Source: Demequina sp. NBRC 110056
Lineage (GTDB): Bacteria; Actinomycetota; Actinomycetes; Actinomycetales; Demequinaceae
NCBI RefSeq assembly: GCF_002090155.1
Contig: NZ_BBRM01000005.1
Coordinates: forward strand, 124,001-188,000
Length of the DNA stretch: 64,000 bases
Direction of reading: 5' to 3'
The notes under the pieces were generated by a model that searched no databases, was not told the DNA's origin, and saw only the letters and a program-made list of their open reading frames with translations. The position numbers and the translations under genes are program-made. This document shows positions 7,783-16,596 of the stretch, piece after piece. Position 1 is the first letter of the stretch. The number at the start of each line of letters is the position of its first letter.

Positions 7783-8958
7783 ATGCACCCCAATGCGAAC
7801 CCGTTCAACCCCGGCGCCGGCACTCCCCCGCACACGCTCGCCGGCCGCGACGCCGAGGTCGCCGCCATCACCACAGCGATCGAGCGCTCGGAGCTCCGGC
7901 GCGGCGCGAACGGCATCGTGCTGCACGGCCTGCGCGGCACCGGCAAGACCGTGCTGCTCGGCCGGTTCTGCGAGATCGCGTCCGACCGCGGCTGGATCGC
8001 CGTGCGGGTCGAGGCGGCCGCGTCCACCAGCGCGACCTTCGCCGAGCAACTCGTGACGCGCCTCACGCCGCACATGCTGCGCCTGGACCGCCCCAGCGCG
8101 GGCGACCGCGTCAAGCGCGCGCTCGGCGCCTTCAAGTCGTTCTCGATCTCCGTGGGCCTGCAGGACGTGTCCGCCGGCATCGAGGTCGACCCCCGCCACC
8201 TGCTCAGCTACGGAACCTCGATCGAGCACTCGCTGCCCGACATGCTGCGCACCCTTGCGGAGGCGTGCGCCGAGGAGCGCACGGGCGTGCTCATCGCGGT
8301 CGACGAGATGCACGACCTGTCGCGCCCCGACCTGCGCGCCCTGCTCGCCGTCGGCCAAGAGGCGAACGAGTCGCTCGCGCCGCTGCTGCTGTGCGGCGCG
8401 GGCCTGCCCGCCCTGCCGCGCCTCCTGTCCGAGGCCCGCACCTACGCCGAGCGATTCTTCGAGTTCCGCGCGGTCACCTGGCTCGACAAGGCCGATGCGC
8501 GCCGTGCCCTGGTCGCGCCCGTCGAGGCGCTCGGCGAGTCGTGGACCGAGGATGGGCTCGACGTCATCCTCACCGCCGCGGGCGGCTACCCGTACTTCCT
8601 CCAGCACTTCGGGCGCGCGGCGTGGAACGTGGCCGCCTACTCCCCGATCTCCGCGAATGACGCCGTCGCGGCCCGCCGCCTCGGGTACGCGGAGCTGGAC
8701 CAGGGCTTCTTCCACATCCGCTGGGAGCGCGCCACCGGCGCCGAGCGGTCGTACCTCCGCGCCATGGCCGTCGACGGCGACGGGCCGAGCCGTTCGGGCG
8801 ACGTCGCCGAACGCCTCGGCAAGCCCGCCTCCGCGCTCAGCGCGATCCGCACCCGCCTCATCGACAAGGGGATCATCTACGCCCCGGCGCGCGGCCGCAT
8901 CGGCTTCACGGTGCCGGGCATGGCGACCTTCATCCGCAGGCACGACGAGCAGGGCTGA
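7783..8958 (+). CDS. AAA/STAND-type ATP-binding protein with C-terminal winged helix
   Basis: 391 residues. An N-terminal P-loop module has Walker A GLRGTGKT (about residues 49-56) and Walker B VLIAVDEMHD (about 167-176), followed by a helical lid. The last ~80 residues look like a winged helix (RSGDVAERLGKPASALSAIRTRLIDKGII). The arrangement resembles ORC/Cdc6-like and archaeal-type ATPases used as stand-alone regulators; the role here is unknown. No enzymatic partner domain is visible. The gene is an orphan with its own palindromic promoter. The start is the first ATG after the -10 element; no Shine-Dalgarno is present, consistent with leaderless expression. Confidence 0.8.
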   Translation: MHPNANPFNPGAGTPPHTLAGRDAEVAAITTAIERSELRRGANGIVLHGLRGTGKTVLLGRFCEIASDRGWIAVRVEAAASTSATFAEQLVTRLTPHMLRLDRPSAGDRVKRALGAFKSFSISVGLQDVSAGIEVDPRHLLSYGTSIEHSLPDMLRTLAEACAEERTGVLIAVDEMHDLSRPDLRALLAVGQEANESLAPLLLCGAGLPALPRLLSEARTYAERFFEFRAVTWLDKADARRALVAPVEALGESWTEDGLDVILTAAGGYPYFLQHFGRAAWNVAAYSPISANDAVAARRLGYAELDQGFFHIRWERATGAERSYLRAMAVDGDGPSRSGDVAERLGKPASALSAIRTRLIDKGIIYAPARGRIGFTVPGMATFIRRHDEQG

Positions 8959-8977
8959 CGCCCCGCCCGGACGGAGC

Positions 8978-8986
8978 GCCGATGCG
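8978..8986 (+). repeat. GCCGATGCG intergenic motif
   Basis: Core motif 20 bp after the AAA ATPase stop, in the convergent gap with the deacetylase gene. It continues CGCGCCGGCTCG, matching the extended intergenic block. Confidence 0.85.
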
Positions 8987-9071
8987 CGCGCCGGCTCGTG
9001 CGTCCCCACCACCTGGGTACGCCTCGCCGCGCGTGCGCAGGGCTCAACGGGCAGGACTTGGCGGGCAGTGC

Positions 9072-9731
9072 TCAGCGCTCCGGCAGGACAAACGACCACC
9101 CCTGCGCGAGCCGCTCGTCCACGACCCGAACGACCGCCTCGACGGCGCCCGCCCGGTCGCCGCCTCCATCGTGGGCGAGCGCCATGGAGCCGGGCGTCAT
9201 CACGGCCCGCAGGCGCTCGGCCAGCACGTCGGGATCCTGCTCGGCCCAGTCGCCGATGTGGCCCTCGACACCGAGGGGCTGCATGCCCAGCTCGACGGCG
9301 ACCTCGCGCGTGACGCCCCAGGACCCGTTGGGCGCGCGCCAGTACGGGACCGGATGACGATCGCCCAGGACGCCGCGGATGATCGCGAGGTTCTCGGCGA
9401 GGTCGGAGCGCACCCGCTCGGCGTCCCACTCGCCCATGTCCGCGAAGGACGTCGAGTGGTTGGCCAGGACATGCCCGTCGTCGGCGACGCGGCGCAGCAC
9501 CTCTGCGCCGCCCGGCCTCTGGATCTCCTGCCCGACCACGCAGAACACGGCACGAACGCCGCGCGCAGAAAGCGCGTCCAGCAGTCGCAACGTGTCCGCG
9601 CCGTTGGGCCCGTCGTCGAAGGTGAGCGCGCAGACCAGGCCCTCGCCCTGTGCCCGCTCGACCGGCTCGGGGCGAGGGTCGGGGTGGCCGCCCGAGGGCG
9701 CATCGGCGCTGCCCGGGGTGACGCCGTGCAC
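9072..9731 (-). CDS. Polysaccharide deacetylase (NodB domain, CE4)
   Basis: 219 residues with a NodB fold. The first catalytic motif is LTFDDGPN (catalytic and metal Asp), followed by the second motif HST in ANHSTSF, the YWRAPNG motif, and LAHDGG near the end. CE4 enzymes remove acetyl groups from xylan, chitin or peptidoglycan. No signal peptide is visible: the first ~30 residues are Gly/Pro/Asp-rich, so a cytoplasmic enzyme acting on imported acetylated xylo-oligosaccharides is plausible given its place 11 bp behind the xylan-type LacI repressor. The GTG start at 9731 is uncertain; a later start would still leave the whole catalytic domain. Confidence 0.85.
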   Translation of the reverse strand: MHGVTPGSADAPSGGHPDPRPEPVERAQGEGLVCALTFDDGPNGADTLRLLDALSARGVRAVFCVVGQEIQRPGGAEVLRRVADDGHVLANHSTSFADMGEWDAERVRSDLAENLAIIRGVLGDRHPVPYWRAPNGSWGVTREVAVELGMQPLGVEGHIGDWAEQDPDVLAERLRAVMTPGSMALAHDGGGDRAGAVEAVVRVVDERLAQGWSFVLPER

Positions 9732-9742
9732 GGCCGCGACCG

Positions 9743-10801
9743 TCAGGCGTCGGCCGGGGCGGACGCCTCGACCGCGGGAGGCGTGGCCCGGCGCAGGACC
9801 GTGGGAGGCGCGGCCGACGTGCCGCGCACAACGAGCTCGGTCGACATGCGCACGTGGTGCTCGCGCTCGACCCCGTTGATGAGGTCGAGCAGCATCGTCA
9901 TGGCCGCGGCACCCATGGCCTGCATGGGCTGGCGCACGGTGGTGAGGGCGGGCGAGGCGAGCGCCGCGTCAGGCACGTCGTCGAAGCCGACCACCGACAG
10001 GTCCTCGGGAACGCGCAGGCCGAACTCGTGCGCGACCTCGACGGCGCGGATCGCGGTCACGTCGTTCGCGGCGAAGATCGCTGTGGGGCGGTCCTCCAGC
10101 GACAGCAGCTCGCGCGCGACGGCGGAGGCGCGGTCGGGGACGTAGCGGGTCTCGCGCACCAGCGCGGGATCGACCGGGATGCCCGCCTCCGCCATGGCGT
10201 TGCGGAAGCCGGCCTCGCGCAGGTGAGCCGAGTCGAGCTCCGAACGGCCGCCCAGGAAGGCGATGCGCGTGTGGCCGAGCGAGATGAGGTGATCGGTCGC
10301 CTGCTCCGCGCCGGTGAAGCTGTCCGCGTCGATGGTCGGCAGCCGGTTGGGGCCGTAGTGGGGATCGACCGCGACCACCGGCACCACGGTGCGGGCGTCG
10401 AGCACGGTGGGAGTGACGATCACGGCGCCTGCGATGAGCGTGCCGCCGAGTCGCGCGAGGGACCGGCGCTCCCACCCGTGGGTGTCGCCGCCGGAGTGCG
10501 CGAGCAGCTCGTACCCCGAGCCTTCTGCCGCGGCGGCGGCACCCTTGATCAGCTCGGCGCTGAAGGGCTCGAAGCTCGCCACCAGGATGCCCAGCACGTT
10601 GGTCTGCTGCATGCGCAGGCTCGAGGCGCTGAGGTTGCCTGCGTAGCCCATCTCCTCGATGACGCCCTGGACCAGCTCGACGGTCTCCTTGGCAACGCCG
10701 TAGCGGCCGTTGACGACCTTCGAGACGGTCGCGACAGAGACGCCCGCCTTGGCGGCGACGTCGGCCATCTTCACCCTTGGAGCTGGTTCCATGACGGCCA
10801 T
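9743..10801 (-). CDS. LacI-family repressor of the xylo-oligosaccharide operon
   Basis: About 352 residues. The N-terminal helix-turn-helix is classic LacI (MADVAAKAGVSVATVSKVVNG), followed by a periplasmic-binding-like sensor domain ending around GFDDVPDAALASPALTTVRQPM. It is divergent from the sugar-binding protein gene, with an operator-like AAACGTTT overlapping that gene's -35 box, so it most likely represses the ABC/GH3/GH10 operon until a sugar is bound. The ATG at 10801 is chosen for GGGGTG about 10 nt upstream; the ATG at 10792 is the alternative. The deacetylase follows 11 bp downstream, probably cotranscribed. Confidence 0.9.
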   Translation of the reverse strand: MAVMEPAPRVKMADVAAKAGVSVATVSKVVNGRYGVAKETVELVQGVIEEMGYAGNLSASSLRMQQTNVLGILVASFEPFSAELIKGAAAAAEGSGYELLAHSGGDTHGWERRSLARLGGTLIAGAVIVTPTVLDARTVVPVVAVDPHYGPNRLPTIDADSFTGAEQATDHLISLGHTRIAFLGGRSELDSAHLREAGFRNAMAEAGIPVDPALVRETRYVPDRASAVARELLSLEDRPTAIFAANDVTAIRAVEVAHEFGLRVPEDLSVVGFDDVPDAALASPALTTVRQPMQAMGAAAMTMLLDLINGVEREHHVRMSTELVVRGTSAAPPTVLRRATPPAVEASAPADA

Positions 10802-10830
10802 GCTACAGCCGCACCCCCACGTGACGAAAT

Positions 10831-10875
10831 CGTTATCGAAAACGTTTGACACCGTGTCGCGGCCGCTGACAGACT
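10831..10875 (+). promoter_or_regulatory. Promoter and LacI operator of the xylan operon
   Basis: TTGACA (10846-10851) and CAGACT (10870-10875) with an 18-bp spacer form a recognisable promoter. AAACGTTT (10840-10847) overlaps the -35 box and lies in CGTTATCGAAAACG, typical of LacI/CebR-type operators in actinobacteria. Binding would block the promoter and could also control the repressor gene. Confidence 0.7.
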
Positions 10876-10917
10876 GCCGGTGTTCGGCTGGTCAACGAGG
10901 ACTGAAAGGACCTGAAC

Positions 10918-12276
10918 ATGGCATCCATGCGCAAGACGAGTGCCGCAGTGGCATTCGCGGCGTCCGCCGCTCTGCTGCTCGCGGCGTGCAGCAGCGACGG
11001 AACCGAGACCGACCCCACCGAGTCCGCCACCGGCGGCGAGACCTCGGATGCGGGCGGCGAGCCGGTGACCCTCACGTGGTGGCACAACGCCGTCGCGGGA
11101 GACAACGGACAGAACGACCTGGGCGACTACTGGCAGAGCCTGGCCGACGCGTACACGGCTGAGAACCCCAACGTCACCATCGAGATCGAGCAGATCCAGA
11201 ACGAGGACCTGCAGCGCACGCGCATCCCGCTCGCGCTGCAGTCGGGCGACGCGCCCGACCTGTTCCAGGCGTGGGGCGGCGGCGAGCTCGCCACCCAGGT
11301 CGAGTCGGGCTACCTCATGGACCTCACCGACACCCTCGCGGACGACATCTCCCGCCTGGGCGGCGGCGTGGCTCCGTGGCAGTACGAGGGCTCCACCTAC
11401 GGCCTCCCCTTCCAGTTCGGCGTCGAGGGCGTGTGGTACCGCGAGTCGCTGTTCGAGGAGGCGGGCATCACCGAGGAGCCGGCCACCATGGCTGACCTGG
11501 GCGACGCGGTGCAGAAGCTCAAGGACGCCGGCATCACCCCCATCGCGGTGGGCGCTGCCGACGGCTGGCCCGCGGCGCACTGGTGGTACAACTTCGCCCT
11601 CCGCTCCTGCTCGCAGGACGTGATCCAGTCGGCCGGCACCTCGCTGGACTTCTCCGACCAGTGCTGGATCGACGCGGGCGAGCAGCTCGAGGAGTTCCTC
11701 GGCACCGAGCCCTTCCAGGACCAGTTCATCTCCACGGTCGCGCAGACCGGCGCAACCTCGTCCGCGGGCCTCGTGGCCACCGGTGAGGCTGCGATGGAGC
11801 TCATGGGCCACTGGAACGTGTTCGTCTACGAGGGCTTCACCGACGGCTCGGAGGAGGCGATCGACGCGCTTCACGACGACCTCGGCTGGTTCCCGATGCC
11901 CGCCACCGACGGCGGAGCCGGCGACCCCACCGCTGCCCTCGGCGGCGGCGACGGATTCGCGTGCTACGTGGACGCCCCGCCGGAGTGCGCGGACTTCCTC
12001 GCCTTCATCGTGAGCGATGAGAACCAGGCCGGTGCAGCCGAGGCTGCGGGCATCCTGCCCGTCGCTCCCGCGGCAGCGGAGGCCGTCACCAACCCCGTGC
12101 TGGTCGAGCTGTCGCAGGTGGCCGGAAACGCCGCCTACGTGCAGCTGTGGCTCGACACCACCTTCGGCACCAACGTCGGTGGCGCGATGAACGACGGCAT
12201 CGTCGGCATCTTCGCCGGCACCGGTGACGCCCAGGACGTCGTCGACCTGATGACGGCCGCAGCGCTCACGCAGTAA
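10918..12276 (+). CDS. ABC transporter solute-binding lipoprotein (family 1, oligosaccharide)
   Basis: 452 residues. Signal peptide with lipobox LAAC (Cys about residue 24), then a short acidic Thr/Ser linker and a family 1 extracellular sugar-binding fold: VTLTWWHN at the start of the mature domain, QSGDAPDLFQAWGGGEL, and YGLPFQFGVEGVWYR. The family feeds CUT1-type importers. Together with the downstream glycosidases the likely ligand is xylobiose or a longer xylo-oligosaccharide (BxlE-like), though cello-oligosaccharides are not excluded. First gene of a five-gene operon; AAAGGA precedes the ATG. No ATPase is encoded in the operon, so a shared MsiK-type ATPase elsewhere is expected. Confidence 0.92.
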   Translation: MASMRKTSAAVAFAASAALLLAACSSDGTETDPTESATGGETSDAGGEPVTLTWWHNAVAGDNGQNDLGDYWQSLADAYTAENPNVTIEIEQIQNEDLQRTRIPLALQSGDAPDLFQAWGGGELATQVESGYLMDLTDTLADDISRLGGGVAPWQYEGSTYGLPFQFGVEGVWYRESLFEEAGITEEPATMADLGDAVQKLKDAGITPIAVGAADGWPAAHWWYNFALRSCSQDVIQSAGTSLDFSDQCWIDAGEQLEEFLGTEPFQDQFISTVAQTGATSSAGLVATGEAAMELMGHWNVFVYEGFTDGSEEAIDALHDDLGWFPMPATDGGAGDPTAALGGGDGFACYVDAPPECADFLAFIVSDENQAGAAEAAGILPVAPAAAEAVTNPVLVELSQVAGNAAYVQLWLDTTFGTNVGGAMNDGIVGIFAGTGDAQDVVDLMTAAALTQ

Positions 12277-12319
12277 TCACCCGCCCGTCCCCCTGATTCA
12301 CAGAAAGCGAGGCTCCCTG

Positions 12320-13390
12320 GTGACTGCACTGGAGGCCTCGGGTACGGGCAAGGCCCCCGCCGTCGACGCGAAGGCGTCGGCGGCGGGGGACCACCCGGTC
12401 ACGCCCGCCACGAGCAACCCCCGCCGCGATGCGCGGCGCAAGCGCCTCGAGATCGCGATCTTCGTCGGTCCGGCGCTCCTGATCTTCTTCACGTTCGTCG
12501 TCTTCCCCATGGTGATGGCGGCGCGCTACAGCCTCTACAAGTGGGACTCTCGCCAGCCGTTCGAGCTGGCCGAGTTCATCGGCCTGGACAACTACACGCG
12601 AGCCCTCATCGGCGGCACCGACCCCGAGACCCAGGAGATCTTCTGGAAGGCGTACGCGGAGCCGTTCTGGAACGCCGTGGGCAACAACGGCCAGATCATC
12701 GTCCTGTCGATGCTGATCCAGCTGCCGGTCGCGATGATCGTGGCGCTGGTGCTCAACCGCAAGTTCGCGGGGCGCTCGTCCGTGCGCCTCATCATCTTCG
12801 CGCCCTACGTCCTCGCCGAGGTCACCGCCGGCCTCATGTGGATGATGCTCCTGGACCCGCGCGGCCCGGTGACGCAGATGATCCAAGGGCTGGGGCTGCC
12901 GACGCCCTCGCAAGGCTGGCTCGAGGACCCGACGTGGGGCTTCTGGACCTTCTTCTTCATCGTGTCGTGGAAGTACATCGGCCTCGCGATCATCCTGTTC
13001 CTCGCTGGCCTCGCGGGCGTCCCGCAGGAGCTCCAGGAGGCGGCGTCGATCGACGGCGCGAGCTGGTGGCAGGTCCAGTGGCGCATCAACATCCCGCTCA
13101 TCGGCCCCACGGTGCGTGTGTGGGCGTTCCTGTCGATCATCGGATCCATCCAACTGTTCGACATGGCCTGGGTGCTCAACAAGGGCGGCTCGACGGGCCA
13201 GTACTCCACCATCGCGACGCTGATGGTCGACATCGGCACGCAGCGCAACGACGGCGGCTACGCCTCGGCGCTCGCGATCATCATGTTCATCTTCTCGATG
13301 TCCGCCGCCCTCGCCTACATGGCGCTCATCATGCGCCGCGACACCGCGAACGGCCGCACGCGCAAGGCCAAGAAGGGGGTCAAGGCATGA
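12320..13390 (+). CDS. CUT1 sugar ABC transporter permease, MalF-like
   Basis: 356 residues beginning with GTG (GAGGC upstream). A long hydrophilic N-terminus (~45 residues) precedes six transmembrane segments. The EAA loop that contacts the ATPase is visible as EAASIDGASWWQVQWRINIPL. It pairs with the next gene to form the membrane channel for the binding protein's sugar. Its stop overlaps the start of the second permease (ATGA), so the two are translationally coupled. Confidence 0.93.
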   Translation: MTALEASGTGKAPAVDAKASAAGDHPVTPATSNPRRDARRKRLEIAIFVGPALLIFFTFVVFPMVMAARYSLYKWDSRQPFELAEFIGLDNYTRALIGGTDPETQEIFWKAYAEPFWNAVGNNGQIIVLSMLIQLPVAMIVALVLNRKFAGRSSVRLIIFAPYVLAEVTAGLMWMMLLDPRGPVTQMIQGLGLPTPSQGWLEDPTWGFWTFFFIVSWKYIGLAIILFLAGLAGVPQELQEAASIDGASWWQVQWRINIPLIGPTVRVWAFLSIIGSIQLFDMAWVLNKGGSTGQYSTIATLMVDIGTQRNDGGYASALAIIMFIFSMSAALAYMALIMRRDTANGRTRKAKKGVKA

Positions 13391-14280
13391 CCACCGCGAC
13401 CACCACCGGGGCGACCGTCTCCCCCACCCGCAAGGGCGCGTCGCGCGCCCGCGCACAGCTCACGGGCGACTCGTCGATCTATATCACGATCTTCGTCGCG
13501 CTCGTCGCCGTCGCCCTCACGCTCGGCCCGATCATCTACCTTGGCCTCGGCGGCTTCCGCTCGAACGGCCAGATCGCCGCCGACCCCACCGGCCTGCCCG
13601 ACCCGTGGGTGTGGCAGAACTACTGGAACATCCTCACCAACTCGACCTTCTGGCGCTACACGCTCAACTCCCTCATCGTGGCCGGCGCCACGACGCTCGG
13701 GGTCGTCGTGTTCGGCACCATGGCCGCCTACCCGCTCGCCCGCTACCAGTTCCGCGGCCGCGAGGGCGTGTTCATCATCTTCACCGCCGGGCTCATGTTC
13801 CCCCTGACCGTGGCGATCTTCCCGCTGTTCCTGCTGCTGCAGGACCTGGGGCTCAAGGGCATGTGGGGACTCGTGGTCCCGCAGGTGGCGTTCGCGCTGC
13901 CCGTGACCGTGATCATCATGCGGCCCTTCCTCGCGGCGCTGCCTGACGAGCTCGAGGAGGCGGCCTTCATGGACGGCCTCACCCGCGTCGGCTTCTTCTT
14001 CCGCATGATCCTGCCGCTCGCCAAGCCCGGCATGGTCACCGTGGGCGTGCTCGCGTTCCTCGGCTCGTGGAACGCGTACCTGCTGCCGCTCGTGATCCTC
14101 ACCGGCCGCGACGCCCCGAAGACGCTGCCCCTGGGCGTGACGGAGTTCCAGGGCCAGAACGCCTCGGACTTCGCCGGCATCATGGCGTACACGTTCCTGG
14201 CGATGATCCCTGCGCTCGTGTTCTTCCTCATGATGGAGCGTCGCATCGTCGACGGCCTGTCCGGAGCGGTGAAGGGGTAG
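13387..14280 (+). CDS. CUT1 sugar ABC transporter permease, MalG-like
   Basis: 297 residues from the ATG that overlaps the previous stop by 4 bp. Six transmembrane segments; the EAA loop is EEAAFMDGLTRVGFFFRMILPLAKPG, typical of the MalG side. The frame is open far upstream, but that part is an out-of-phase reading of the first permease. It ends 3 bp before the GH3 gene. Forms the importer with the two preceding products. Confidence 0.93.
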   Translation: MTTATTTGATVSPTRKGASRARAQLTGDSSIYITIFVALVAVALTLGPIIYLGLGGFRSNGQIAADPTGLPDPWVWQNYWNILTNSTFWRYTLNSLIVAGATTLGVVVFGTMAAYPLARYQFRGREGVFIIFTAGLMFPLTVAIFPLFLLLQDLGLKGMWGLVVPQVAFALPVTVIIMRPFLAALPDELEEAAFMDGLTRVGFFFRMILPLAKPGMVTVGVLAFLGSWNAYLLPLVILTGRDAPKTLPLGVTEFQGQNASDFAGIMAYTFLAMIPALVFFLMMERRIVDGLSGAVKG

Positions 14281-14283
14281 GCG

Positions 14284-16596
14284 ATGATCGACGAGACCAT
14301 CAGCCCGCGCGTCCGGGCCATCCTCGCTGACCTCTCGCTCGACGAGAAGCTCGCGCAGATCGTCGGCTTCTGGGAGGGAGAGGAGGGCGACTCCGTCGCG
14401 CCTCTCCAGGGCGAGCTCTCGAGCACCGGCCGCCTGGACGATGCGATGGAGCACGGCCTCGGCCACCTCACCCGGGTCTACGGCACCAACCCTCACGACC
14501 CCGACGAGCGCGCCGAGTACCTGTGGCGGCGCCAGCGCGCCCTCATCACGGGCACCCGCGCCGGCATCCCCGCCCTCGTGCACGAGGAGTGCCTCACGGG
14601 CCTGTCCGCCTGGAAGGCCGCGACGTTCCCCGCTCCCCTGGCGTGGGGCGCGACGTTCGACCACTGCCTGGTCGAGGAGATGGGCGCGCTCATCGGCGAG
14701 TCGATGTCGGCGCTCGGCATCCACCAGGGACTCGCCCCCGTCCTCGACGTCGTCCGCGACCCTCGCTGGGGCCGCGTCGAGGAGTGCATCGCCGAGGACC
14801 CGTACCTGGTCGGTGCGGTCGGCACCGCGTACGTGCGCGGGCTGCAGTCGCGCGGCGTGGACGCCACCCTCAAGCACTTCGTCGGCTACTCCGCCTCGCA
14901 GTCGGGCCGCAACTTCGGACCCGTGCACATGGGCCCGCGTGAGCTGCGCGACGTCATGCTGATCCCGTTCGAGATGGCCGTCATCGACGGCCAGGTGAGC
15001 TCCGTGATGCACTCCTATGCGGAGATCGACGGGGTCCCCGTCGCCGCCGACCCCACGCTGCTCACGGACCTGCTGCGCGGCGAGTGGGGCTTCGACGGCA
15101 CCGTCGTCGCCGACTACTTCGGGGTCGCGTTCCTGCATCTGCTGCACCACGTCGCCGCCGACCACGGCGAGGCCGCAGCCCAGGCGCTCGCCGCCGGCGT
15201 GGACGTCGAGCTGCCCACCGGCGACGCGTACCTCGCGCCGCTCAAGGCCGCCATCGAGGCCGGCACGGTCGACGTCGCGCTCGTGGACAGGGCCGCGGCG
15301 CGCATCCTCGCTCAGAAGGAACGGCACGGACTCCTCGACGCGACGTTCGAGGAGGCGCCGCCGACCGGCGTCGACCTCGACTCCCCCGCCCACCGGGACG
15401 TCGCGCGCCGCATCGCCGAGGAGTCGATCGTGCTGGTCTCCAACGACGGCACGCTGCCCCTCGCGGCTGCGGACTCGTCGCGCACCACGGCGGTCATCGG
15501 CCCCAACGCGGACCGCGTCGCCGCGCTGTTCGGCTGCTACTCGTTCGCCAACCACGTGCTCGCGCAGCGTCCGGGCGTCGAGCTCGGCTTCGAGGCTCCG
15601 ACCGTGCTGGACGCCCTGCGCGGAGAGCTGGCCGGATCGGTGACGTACGCCCGCGGCAGCGCCGTCGACGACGACGACCGCAGCGGCTTCGACGAGGCCG
15701 TGGCCACCGCGGCCGCGGCCGACACCGCCGTCGTGGTGGTCGGCGACCACGCCGGGCTGTTCGGCCGGGGGACGTCCGGCGAGGGATGCGACCGGGACGA
15801 CCTCGAGCTTCCCGGGGTCCAGCGCGCGCTCGTCGAGGCGATCCTCGACACCGGCACGCCCGTCGTCCTCGTGCTCGTGACCGGACGCCCGTATGCCGTG
15901 TCCTGGGCACTCGAGCGCTGTGCCGCCGTCGTGCAGACGTTCTTCCCCGGCGAGGAGGGCGCACCGGCGATCGCCGGCGTGCTGTCGGGCCGCGTCAACC
16001 CTTCCGGGCGCCTCCCGGTGTCGTTGCCGCGGCCGGCCGGCGCGCAGCCGTACACGTACCTGCACCCCGCGCTCGGCGGCGACGGCGAGGTGACCAACCT
16101 GTCCTCTCGCCCCGCCGCAGAGTTCGGCCACGGCCTGTCGTACACGTCCTTCGAGCACGGCTCGCTCAGCGCGGCCGATGCGCCCACCGACGGAGCGCTC
16201 ACCGTCTCCGTCACGGTCACCAACACGGGCGATCTCGCCGGCGAGGAGGTGGTGCAGCTCTACGGCCGCGACCTCGTCGGATCCGTCACCCGTCCCGTCG
16301 CCCAGCTGCTCGGCTACCGGCGCCTGCACCTCGAGCCGGGCGCCACCGCCACCGTCGAGCTGACGGTGCCCACCGCGCGCCTCGCGTTCACCGACCGCAG
16401 CCTCACGCGCATCGTGGAGCCGGGAACGGTGGAGCTGTGGACCGGCACGTCCGCCGCCCGCCTGAGCGAGACCTCGATCGAGCTCACCGGACCGACGCAC
16501 CCGGTGACGTCGGCATCGGCGCGCCTCACCACGACGCACGTCGCGACCTCCGCCCTCGCGGCGACGGCCTCGACCTCGGCGCCGGCAGCCACGTGA
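14284..16596 (+). CDS. Glycoside hydrolase family 3 (beta-xylosidase/beta-glucosidase)
   Basis: 770 residues, no signal peptide, so an intracellular enzyme that trims imported oligosaccharides from the non-reducing end. The GH3 N-terminal barrel carries the nucleophile Asp at about residue 277 in VVADYFGV. The C-terminal sandwich domain holds the presumed acid/base Glu in SGEGCDRDDLELPG. A fibronectin type III-like domain follows, with a Ser/Thr/Ala-rich tail. The EECL and KHFVGYS segments and the neighbouring GH10 gene favour beta-xylosidase over beta-glucosidase. The stop overlaps the GH10 start (GTGA). Confidence 0.9.
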   Translation: MIDETISPRVRAILADLSLDEKLAQIVGFWEGEEGDSVAPLQGELSSTGRLDDAMEHGLGHLTRVYGTNPHDPDERAEYLWRRQRALITGTRAGIPALVHEECLTGLSAWKAATFPAPLAWGATFDHCLVEEMGALIGESMSALGIHQGLAPVLDVVRDPRWGRVEECIAEDPYLVGAVGTAYVRGLQSRGVDATLKHFVGYSASQSGRNFGPVHMGPRELRDVMLIPFEMAVIDGQVSSVMHSYAEIDGVPVAADPTLLTDLLRGEWGFDGTVVADYFGVAFLHLLHHVAADHGEAAAQALAAGVDVELPTGDAYLAPLKAAIEAGTVDVALVDRAAARILAQKERHGLLDATFEEAPPTGVDLDSPAHRDVARRIAEESIVLVSNDGTLPLAAADSSRTTAVIGPNADRVAALFGCYSFANHVLAQRPGVELGFEAPTVLDALRGELAGSVTYARGSAVDDDDRSGFDEAVATAAAADTAVVVVGDHAGLFGRGTSGEGCDRDDLELPGVQRALVEAILDTGTPVVLVLVTGRPYAVSWALERCAAVVQTFFPGEEGAPAIAGVLSGRVNPSGRLPVSLPRPAGAQPYTYLHPALGGDGEVTNLSSRPAAEFGHGLSYTSFEHGSLSAADAPTDGALTVSVTVTNTGDLAGEEVVQLYGRDLVGSVTRPVAQLLGYRRLHLEPGATATVELTVPTARLAFTDRSLTRIVEPGTVELWTGTSAARLSETSIELTGPTHPVTSASARLTTTHVATSALAATASTSAPAAT

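Noticed and set aside
13315-16539. Very long open frame on the minus strand across the sugar permease and GH3 genes
   Set aside because: It is the antisense shadow of clear ABC permease and GH3 genes, with Arg/Gly/Glu-rich, low-complexity translation and no motif; high G+C creates such frames.
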